A DNA stretch of 20,051 bases from Butyrivibrio sp. (GTDB lineage: Bacteria > Bacillota_A > Clostridia > Lachnospirales > Lachnospiraceae). This document shows, one piece after another, positions 14,748 through 20,051 of this stretch (position 1 is its first letter; each line of letters opens with the position of its first letter). Under the pieces are notes generated by a model. The model made no database searches, was not told where the DNA came from, and saw only the letters and a list, made by a program, of their open reading frames with translations. Where the stretch lies: NCBI GenBank assembly GCA_024690635.1, contig JAILOW010000172.1, positions 1-20,051 on the forward strand. The letters are read 5' to 3'. The translations under genes were made by a program, and so were the position numbers.

Positions 14748-15608
14748 TTACTCTGCGTTGATGAATGAAGGAATTACTGATCCCTTGTAGTTATCTTCGA
14801 TGTAAGCCTTTACTTCGTCTGACTGGATGGCTTTTACAAGAGCCTTTGTCTTTTCGGACTCCGTCTGATCATCCTTTACTACGAGGAAGTTTGTTCTCTT
14901 TATCATAGACTTGGCATCGAAGCTCTCGATATCAAGTGCGGGATATGATGAAGGAAGACCTGCCTCAAGTGCGTAGTTACCGTTGATGGCTGCTGCATCA
15001 AGATCGGGAAGTGAAAGAGGAAGGTTTGCTGCCTCAAGAGGTGTGATCACGTATCCGTGAGGATTGGCCTCTGCATCATCTGTAAGAGCAGTCTCTGTGT
15101 AGTTGGAATCCTGACCGTATTTGCCCTTTGAATCAAGAAGTCCCTTCTGAACAAGAAGGTCAAGTGCTCTCTCTGCGTTGTCGGGATCGTTGGGGATACC
15201 GATGGATGCTCCGTCGGGAAGATCCTTGATATCTGTGTACTTCTGAGAGTAGATGCCCATGGGCTCGATGTGTACGCCTGCAACTGCTGAAAGGTGAAGA
15301 CCTGCATCTGCGTTCTGCTGGTTCATGTAACCGAGAGTCTGGAAGTAGTTGGCATCAAGCTCTCCCTCTTCAAGAGAAGTGTTGGGAAGAACATAATCGG
15401 AAAATACTACAACCTCAAGCTCCCATCCGTCCTTGGCAAGAACGTCCTTTACGATGTTGTTAAGGATCTCTGCGTGGGGAACGGGTGTTGCGCCTACTAC
15501 GATCTTTTTATCGGTTTCTTTTGCATTGTTGGATGCACCACATCCTGTGATAGATGTAACTGCAAGAACAGCAGCTAAAAATAAGCTAAGGAATGTTTTC
15601 TTTTTCAT
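14748..15608 (-). CDS. metQ: Methionine-binding lipoprotein of the MetNIQ importer
   Basis: This 286-residue substrate-binding protein has a signal peptide MKKKTFLSLFLAAVLAVTS and lipobox ITGC with Cys23, followed by a Ser/Asn-rich linker. The NlpA/MetQ family pattern is clear: VVGATPVPHAEILNNIV, VFSDYVLPNTSLEEGELDANYFQTLGYM, IGIPNDPDNAERALDLL, and ALEAGLPSSYP near the ligand pocket. The open frame extends 14 codons upstream, but GAGGAG lies before ATG 15608 and the signal peptide starts there. It is first in the metQ-metN-metI-larE operon, divergent from apbE. Binding preference for L- or D-methionine or other amino acids cannot be read from sequence. Confidence 0.95.
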   Translation of the reverse strand: MKKKTFLSLFLAAVLAVTSITGCGASNNAKETDKKIVVGATPVPHAEILNNIVKDVLAKDGWELEVVVFSDYVLPNTSLEEGELDANYFQTLGYMNQQNADAGLHLSAVAGVHIEPMGIYSQKYTDIKDLPDGASIGIPNDPDNAERALDLLVQKGLLDSKGKYGQDSNYTETALTDDAEANPHGYVITPLEAANLPLSLPDLDAAAINGNYALEAGLPSSYPALDIESFDAKSMIKRTNFLVVKDDQTESEKTKALVKAIQSDEVKAYIEDNYKGSVIPSFINAE

Positions 15609-15640
15609 ACTGTAAATCTCCTCATATATATAAAATTGCA

Positions 15641-15653
15641 ATAATGACATTAT
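15641..15653. promoter_or_regulatory. 13-bp palindrome over the metQ -10 region (candidate operator)
   Basis: ATAATG (15641-15646), a central A and CATTAT (15648-15653) form a perfect 6-1-6 palindrome. It overlaps the predicted - strand -10 box and start site, a position suited to a repressor. No SAM riboswitch or T-box can fit the short leader, so protein control of the methionine operon is plausible. Confidence 0.4.
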
Positions 15654-15654
15654 A
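15649..15654 (-). promoter_or_regulatory. -10 element for the metQNI-larE operon
   Basis: TATAAT on the - strand lies 40 bases before the metQ start. No good -35 sits 16-18 bp upstream (a pyrimidine-rich stretch is there instead), so the promoter may need an activator or may be weak. Confidence 0.5.
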
Positions 15655-15663
15655 CTAAAACCG

Positions 15664-15692
15664 TGGAAAAAGGGGAAGAAAAAATATATAAT
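15664..15692 (+). promoter_or_regulatory. Promoter for the apbE operon
   Basis: -35 TGGAAA (15664-15669, 4 of 6) and a perfect -10 TATAAT (15687-15692) are separated by 17 bp. The start is expected near 15699, giving a leader of about 26 nt. It is divergent from the metQ promoter, with the two -10 boxes about 33 bp apart. Confidence 0.6.
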
Positions 15693-15724
15693 AGGTGTGA
15701 TTTTTACGACAAACGGCGGTAATT

Positions 15725-16762
15725 ATGCGTAGAGCAAAGACGTGTTTAATTCTCACATTTTTAATATGCTTTCTGACCGGCTGCGGGACCTCTGTGCATT
15801 CATCAGCGATCTTTGCCATGGACACGGTGATGGAGCTTGAGATAAACGGCGATGAGGCGCTTTTACGTGATGCGGAAGGAATGATCCGTTCCATAGAAAA
15901 AGATCTGTCGGTTACGGATGAAAACAGCAGCATCAGCAGACTCAACAGGGAAAAGTATGCAACTCTTTCCGGGGATGCGGCAAAGATTTTGCAGGGAGCT
16001 CTCGAAGTATGCGACAGGACGGATGGAAGCCTTGATATATCCGTATATCCTGTACTCAGAGCATGGGGATTTACCACCTCTTCCTACATGGTGCCTTCAG
16101 ATGATGAGATAAAAGAGCTGCTTACGGGAGTTGACTATTCCATTATCGAAACGAAGGAAAATACTGACGGCTCCATAGATGTAAGTATCGCAGATAACGC
16201 CGAGGTGGATCTTGGCAGTGTGACCAAGGGTTATACAGGGAGCGTACTTTCCGCATATCTCAAGGATAAAGGGGTGAAATCAGCTCTTTTAAACCTTGGG
16301 GGAAATGTTGAATGCATAGGCAGAAAAACTAACGGAGAAAAGTGGAAGGTGGCTGTAAAAAGCCCCTTTGAAGATAGTAAGTCAGGGATCCTCGGGGTGT
16401 ACGCCGCAGAAGATGAAGCGGTGATCACTTCCGGAGGATATGAGAGATATTTTGAGGAGAATGGCGAAAAATACTGGCACATTCTCGATCCCCACACGGG
16501 GAAACCGGCACGGAGCGGACTGTCATCGGTCACCGTTATCGGAGAAAACGGCCTTGTATGTGACGGATTGTCTACAGCTCTTTTCGTAAAAGGACTTGAT
16601 GAGGCGATCGGGATCTGGAGGGCTTCGGAGGACTTCGAAGCGGTATTTGTGACAGAGGAAAGAGGAATATACGTAACTGAAGGAATCGCGGCAGATTTTA
16701 AGTTGTCACCGGAGTACAGTGACCTTGCCGTGAACGTTGTCTCAAGACAGGAGGATCGATGA
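15725..16762 (+). CDS. apbE: ApbE lipoprotein, FAD:protein FMN transferase
   Basis: This 345-residue exported lipoprotein has a signal peptide and lipobox LTGC with Cys20. ApbE moves FMN from FAD onto a Ser/Thr of extracytoplasmic redox proteins. Family marks: AMDTVMELEI at the start of the mature protein, SRLNR, SLDISVYPVLRAWGF, VDLGSVTKGYTGSVLS, SALLNLGGNV, TSGGYERYF and WHILDPHTGKPARSGLSSVTV, with CDGLSTALFV near the Mg/FAD site. The ribosome site is poor (GGCGGT, 15715-15720). The stop overlaps the following reductase by four bases. No Rnf, Nqr or FMN-binding-domain target is encoded nearby, so the client protein is unknown. Confidence 0.95.
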   Translation: MRRAKTCLILTFLICFLTGCGTSVHSSAIFAMDTVMELEINGDEALLRDAEGMIRSIEKDLSVTDENSSISRLNREKYATLSGDAAKILQGALEVCDRTDGSLDISVYPVLRAWGFTTSSYMVPSDDEIKELLTGVDYSIIETKENTDGSIDVSIADNAEVDLGSVTKGYTGSVLSAYLKDKGVKSALLNLGGNVECIGRKTNGEKWKVAVKSPFEDSKSGILGVYAAEDEAVITSGGYERYFEENGEKYWHILDPHTGKPARSGLSSVTVIGENGLVCDGLSTALFVKGLDEAIGIWRASEDFEAVFVTEERGIYVTEGIAADFKLSPEYSDLAVNVVSRQEDR

Positions 16763-17949
16763 AGTACAGAGAAAACAGAAAAGGAGAGCCCATATCGATA
16801 CTGGGTTACGGCTGCATGAGATTTACTCAGAGCGGTCTTGGTATCGATATCCCCAAGGCTGAAAAAGAGCTCATGGAGGCGTATCGTGCCGGGGTGAACT
16901 ATTTTGATACAGCCTACATCTACACCGGGAGCGAAGCGGCTATCGGTGAAATTTTTGAAAGAAACGGCATAAGGGACAAGATAAACATTGCCACCAAACT
17001 GCCCCAGTACCTTGTGGGGAGCAGAGCTGCCCTTGATAAGTATTTTAACGAGGAGCTTTCGAGGCTTCGTACAGATTATGTGGACTATTATCTCATGCAC
17101 CACATGACTGCCATCAGCCAGTGGGACAAGCTTAAAAGCGTTGGCATCGAGGACTGGATAAAAGAGCAGAAGGCGACTGGACGCATCAGGAACATCGGCT
17201 TTTCCTACCACGGAAACACTGAGGATTTCATCGCCATCTTAAATGCCTATGACTGGGATTTTTGTCAGATCCAGTACAATTACATGGATGAGCACTCTCA
17301 GGCGGGCAGAAAGGGGCTTGAAGCCGCTGCGGAAAAGGGGATCCCTGTTGTTATCATGGAGCCCTTAAGAGGAGGCAAGCTAGTAAATCTTTTGCCGGAC
17401 AAGGCAAAGGAGCTTATCGCAGGAAAGCCTACAGGCTACAGCCCCGCGGAGTACGCCTTCAGATGGCTCTGGGATCAGCCCCAGGTCACCTGTGTGTTGT
17501 CCGGAATGAATTCCATGGACATGGTAAAAGAGAACTGCAGAATAGCCTCTGAGGCTGAAGCCGGAGGATTTACAGAGGATGATCGCAAAACAATCTCTGA
17601 AGTGAAAAGCATCATCGCAGAGAGCGAGCTGGTGGGATGTACCGGCTGCAGGTACTGCATGCCCTGTCCCAAGGGCGTTGATATACCGGCTCTTTTCAGA
17701 AGCTATAATCTCACAGCTCTTGGCAAAAAGAGCGATGCAAGATTTGAGTATGCTCAGACCGTGGGCCTTAGAAAAGATCCCGCCTTTGCCACTCAGTGCA
17801 TAGGCTGCGGAAAATGTGAACAGCACTGCCCTCAGAGCATTCCCATCAGAGAAAAGATAAAGGAAGCGGACAGGGCTCTCAGACCTTTCCCTTACAAAGT
17901 GGGAATAAATATTGCCAGAAAATTCATGTTGAAGGAAGGTAAAGCTTAA
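16759..17949 (+). CDS. Aldo/keto reductase with C-terminal 4Fe-4S domain
   Basis: This 396-residue protein has an N-terminal (beta/alpha)8 aldo/keto reductase domain to about residue 280. GYGCMRF, FDTAYIYTGSEAAIG (Asp and Tyr of the active site), ATKLP (Lys) and DYYLMHHM (His) retain the catalytic set. The C-terminal part has two cysteine groups: CTGCRYCMPCP (Cys294, 297, 300, 303) and CIGCGKCEQHCP (Cys347, 350, 353, 357); the second is a classic 4Fe-4S motif. This domain order is common in anaerobe oxidoreductases of unknown substrate. Its start overlaps apbE (ATGA) and the next gene begins one base after its stop, so it is in the middle of a tight operon. No export signal; cytoplasmic. Confidence 0.92.
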   Translation: MKYRENRKGEPISILGYGCMRFTQSGLGIDIPKAEKELMEAYRAGVNYFDTAYIYTGSEAAIGEIFERNGIRDKINIATKLPQYLVGSRAALDKYFNEELSRLRTDYVDYYLMHHMTAISQWDKLKSVGIEDWIKEQKATGRIRNIGFSYHGNTEDFIAILNAYDWDFCQIQYNYMDEHSQAGRKGLEAAAEKGIPVVIMEPLRGGKLVNLLPDKAKELIAGKPTGYSPAEYAFRWLWDQPQVTCVLSGMNSMDMVKENCRIASEAEAGGFTEDDRKTISEVKSIIAESELVGCTGCRYCMPCPKGVDIPALFRSYNLTALGKKSDARFEYAQTVGLRKDPAFATQCIGCGKCEQHCPQSIPIREKIKEADRALRPFPYKVGINIARKFMLKEGKA

Positions 17950-17950
17950 A

Positions 17951-19576
17951 TTGGAAAAGAAATCTGCACTTAACAGCAAGTTGTTTTTATACCTTACGGA
18001 GTTCTTTGCGGGAATGTCCGTTATGGCAGTGGAACTTGGGGCCAGCAGGCTCCTTGCCCCCTACTTTTCTTCATCACAGATCGTGTGGACCATCATAATC
18101 GGAACCATCATGATAGCCATGGCTCTTGGAAACATCTACGGCGGAAGGGCAGCGGACAAAAACCCCGATCCCGACAGACTCTATAAAAGGATAGTTCTGG
18201 CAGCCATCTGGATCGCAGCGATACCGGTTGTCGGAAAATACGTGATCATAGGAATCTCCGCGGTACTGATATTTGCGGTAAACAGCAATTTCCTTGTTAT
18301 AGCTGCTTTTGCGGCATGTATGGTGGTTTTTGTGTTTCCTCTTTTCTTATTGGGAACCGTAACTCCAAGTCTTGCAAAATACACCACGGATTCTCTGGAT
18401 GACAATGGCAAGATCATCGGAACACTAGGCGCTTTCAATACCGTTGGCAGCATCATCGGAACCTTCGTTCCAACATTTGTGACAATACCTGCTGTTGGAA
18501 CAGCCATTACTTTCCTTATTTTTGCAGGTATTCTCCTTGCTCTTTCAATCTGCTATTTTGTTACGGCAGGCAAGGGCAAAAAGATGGTGGCAGCAGGACT
18601 TATCTTTATCCTCTGCACAGTTTTCGGCCACAGCACAAGCTTTGCTTTCTGGGAAAAGGATCTGACATATGAGGGAGAGTCAGTATACAACTATCTGCAG
18701 GTTAAGGAGGACGACAAAAGCGTTATCCTCTCAACCAATGTTTTGTTCGGCGTGCAGTCTATCCTTATGAAGGATGCGGCCCTTACCGGCATGTACTACG
18801 ACTACGCCATGGCAGCGCCCTACATGGCAGGTATCAAGGAAAAAGAGGCTGCAGGTGAAGACCTGGACCTACTTATCCTGGGGATGGGCTCAGGTACTTA
18901 TGCCACCCAGCTCTCCAGGTACTTTGATAACATAAATACGGAAGGTGTGGAGATCGACGACAGGATCACGGATCTTGCCCACAAATATTTTGAACTTCCC
19001 GAGGATACAAAAGTTACAACCTACGATGGAAGAGCGTACCTGTCCGCAATCGACGGACTCTATGATGTGATCATGGTGGATGCATATCAGGACATCACCA
19101 TTCCTTTCCAGATGTCCTCTTCGGAGTTCTTTACACTTGTAAAAAAGCACTTAAAGCCCGAGGGCATCATGGTGGTAAACATGAACATGTACAGCGATGA
19201 GAGTTCTCCCAATGATCCATCTATAAACACTTATCTTGCGGATACCATCGATTCGGTCTTTGAAAACGTTGTAACTGTGGATGTTCCCTACGCCACCAAC
19301 AAGGAGCTTTTTGCAACGGATTCTGCGGACTTTATGGAAAGGCTTTCTAAAAATGCAGCGCTTGAAGAAAACGATTCTTTGAGAGCCATGATGGAGAAGG
19401 TAAGCAGCACAGCAATTCCTTACGCCGGCACAGGTCACATCATGACAGACGACAAGGCACCGGTTGAGCTTCTTGGCATGAAGCAGATAGATCTCATCAT
19501 CAAGGACGAGGTCAGCTACTACAAGGAAATCTACAAACAAAACGGCCTCAAAGGCCTCATCCAGCTCCTGGGTTAA
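17951..19576 (+). CDS. Membrane protein with C-terminal spermidine-synthase-like methyltransferase fold
   Basis: This 541-residue protein starts with TTG, one base after the reductase stop, with AAGGAAGG about 11 nt upstream. Residues about 10-225 hold seven or eight hydrophobic helices, including ELGASRLLAPYFSSSQIVWTIIIGTIMIAMALGNIYGG, as in proteins annotated fused MFS/spermidine synthase. Residues about 300-500 form a Rossmann domain of the spermidine synthase type: LLILGMGSGTYATQLSRY (GMGSG 311-315), GVEIDD, DGRAYL, and VDAYQDITIPFQMSSSEFF with Asp377 in the catalytic-Asp position. The usual D-[ST]-[ST]-DP gate is replaced by DAYQDITIP, so polyamine synthesis is uncertain. The natural product is unknown. 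It is last in the apbE operon. Confidence 0.85.
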   Translation: MEKKSALNSKLFLYLTEFFAGMSVMAVELGASRLLAPYFSSSQIVWTIIIGTIMIAMALGNIYGGRAADKNPDPDRLYKRIVLAAIWIAAIPVVGKYVIIGISAVLIFAVNSNFLVIAAFAACMVVFVFPLFLLGTVTPSLAKYTTDSLDDNGKIIGTLGAFNTVGSIIGTFVPTFVTIPAVGTAITFLIFAGILLALSICYFVTAGKGKKMVAAGLIFILCTVFGHSTSFAFWEKDLTYEGESVYNYLQVKEDDKSVILSTNVLFGVQSILMKDAALTGMYYDYAMAAPYMAGIKEKEAAGEDLDLLILGMGSGTYATQLSRYFDNINTEGVEIDDRITDLAHKYFELPEDTKVTTYDGRAYLSAIDGLYDVIMVDAYQDITIPFQMSSSEFFTLVKKHLKPEGIMVVNMNMYSDESSPNDPSINTYLADTIDSVFENVVTVDVPYATNKELFATDSADFMERLSKNAALEENDSLRAMMEKVSSTAIPYAGTGHIMTDDKAPVELLGMKQIDLIIKDEVSYYKEIYKQNGLKGLIQLLG

Positions 19577-19590
19577 ACCGGGAGCTTTTC
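19563..19590 (+). terminator. Terminator overlapping the last stop codon of the apbE operon
   Basis: AGCTCCTGG (19563-19571) pairs with CCGGGAGCT (19578-19586) with one G-U pair; the TAA stop (19574-19576) lies in the loop, and TTTTCTTTT follows. Because the stem begins inside the coding region, terminating ribosomes may affect its folding. Confidence 0.75.
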
Positions 19591-19614
19591 TTTTGGCCTT
19601 CTTTGCCTACACAG

Positions 19615-19805
19615 AGCCTTTTTCGGTAATACTCTGTTTTTTCGCGGTCGTCAAACGCACATTTTCTCAGATGCTCCGGCCGTTTTCCTTTTAATGCGCC
19701 CGTTCGACATTCTGTCTCTGCGGGCACGGGAAAAACGGCTTATGGAGCATTAGAAAATGGCGCCCGACGCTAATGCTCAAAAACAGAGATTAGTCGAAAA
19801 AGGCT
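19615..19805. repeat. 191-bp long imperfect inverted repeat (hairpin-forming element), class unknown
   Basis: Non-coding. Successive complementary blocks run from the outside in: AGCCTTTTTCG 19615-19625 with CGAAAAAGGCT 19795-19805; TCTGTTTTT 19633-19641 with AAAAACAGA 19779-19787; CGTC 19648... (49-52) with GACG 19766-19769; CGC 19656-19658 with GCG 19760-19762; CATTTTCT 19660-19667 with AGAAAATG 19752-19759; ATGCTCC 19671-19677 with GGAGCAT 19744-19750; CCGTTTT 19680-19686 with AAAACGG 19732-19738; GCCCG 19698-19702 with CGGGC 19721-19725. Small internal loops of similar size on both sides separate the blocks. The right end also forms a small local hairpin, CGAAAA-AGGC-TTTTCG (19795-19810). 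It could be a MITE-like element or a structured RNA. No flanking target duplication or own promoter was seen. Confidence 0.7.
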
Positions 19806-19834
19806 TTTCGCAATAGGTAAAAATAGACTTAAAT

Positions 19835-20051
19835 TACTGTACCCAAATAAAAACTTGTTCAAAAGAAGTAATCTCGAAGCGTAAAGTCGTCAAAAATACT
19901 GTACCTGCCAAAAAACTTGTCAAAAAGAAGTAATATTGGGGCATAAGGATCTCAAAATTACTGTACCCAAATAAAAACTTGTTCAAAAGAAGTAATCTCG
20001 AAGCGTAAAGTCGTCAAAAATACTGTACCTGGCCAAAAACTTGCAAAAAAG
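19835..20051. repeat. 62-bp-period tandem repeat array with alternating unit types (runs off the window)
   Basis: Units begin with TACTGTACC at 19835, 19897, 19959 and 20021, exactly 62 bp apart; the fourth is cut at the window end. Units 1 and 3 (type A, with TACTGTACCCAAATAAAAAC) are identical over all 62 bp; unit 2 (type B) differs at about 18 scattered positions, and partial unit 4 starts like B, giving a 124-bp higher-order A-B repeat. The conserved core is TACTGTACC-N5-AAAAACTTGT-N2-AAAAGAAGTAAT, and ATTACT/AGTAAT in each A unit can pair. Since 62 is not a multiple of three, the array does not encode a repeated peptide. No open frame is evident. Confidence 0.9.

Noticed and set aside
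15609..15650. Longer metQ start adding 14 residues
   Set aside because: The signal peptide begins at Met 15608 and GAGGAG lies just before it; the extension overlaps the predicted promoter.
15609..15724. S-box (SAM) riboswitch or T-box in the metQ-apbE divergent region
   Set aside because: The region is 116 bp with promoters for both directions; there is no room for, and no motif of, either leader.
19615..19805. 6S RNA
   Set aside because: Length and long-hairpin shape fit, but I could not identify the characteristic large central bubble, a promoter or a terminator. Kept only as an alternative to test.
19835..20051. CRISPR array suggested by regular 62-bp spacing
   Set aside because: The whole 62 bp repeats, and units A1 and A2 are identical including what would be spacers; differences between A and B are scattered. 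No cas genes are present.

Overview
The window looks like a chromosomal segment of an anaerobic, low-to-mid GC Firmicute, most likely Lachnospiraceae (Butyrivibrio-like). This is inferred from the anaerobic (CbiG-type) cobalamin route, meso-diaminopimelate dehydrogenase, ECF-type vitamin transport, strong GGAGG ribosome sites and the protein flavour. I could not run a database search. The region is gene-dense and mostly in operons on the + strand, with one four-gene operon on the - strand.

Layout. (1) 1-5321, +: the distal part of an anaerobic cobalamin operon. It holds the end of cbiG, then cbiH, a three-domain CbiJ-CbiE-CbiT fusion, cbiA, a membrane-anchored DUF4430 (transcobalamin-like) protein and an ECF S-component. 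(2) 5398-5778, +: a small LysM/YneA-like membrane protein. (3) 5874-8160, +: ddh and metY behind a good promoter straddled by a 9-bp inverted repeat, ended by a strong terminator. (4) 8352-12225, +: an NAD salvage operon with a natural fusion of an NMN/NaMN adenylyltransferase to nicotinate phosphoribosyltransferase, then nadE, then a MATE exporter, ended by a bidirectional terminator. The two NAD genes encode the complete Preiss-Handler route from nicotinate to NAD. (5) 15608-12266, -: metQ-metN-metI (methionine ABC importer) followed by a LarE-type sulfur transferase with a CxxC motif. (6) 15725-19576, +: apbE lipoprotein, an aldo/keto reductase with two Fe-S cysteine motifs, and a membrane protein with a spermidine-synthase-like domain, ended by a terminator overlapping the last stop codon.

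(7) 19577-20051 is non-coding and structurally the oddest part. It contains a 191-bp imperfect inverted repeat that could fold into one long hairpin. This is followed by a 62-bp-period tandem repeat array in which two alternating unit types (A-B-A-B') run off the window edge.

Best candidates for something new: the long hairpin plus tandem array; the NMNAT-NaPRT fusion with a perfectly placed internal ribosome site at the domain boundary; LarE inside a methionine uptake operon; the anchored transcobalamin-like domain paired with an ECF S-component; and paired 15-bp palindromes spaced 32 bp apart upstream of the NAD operon. No CRISPR array, transposase, phage gene, tRNA or rRNA was seen.
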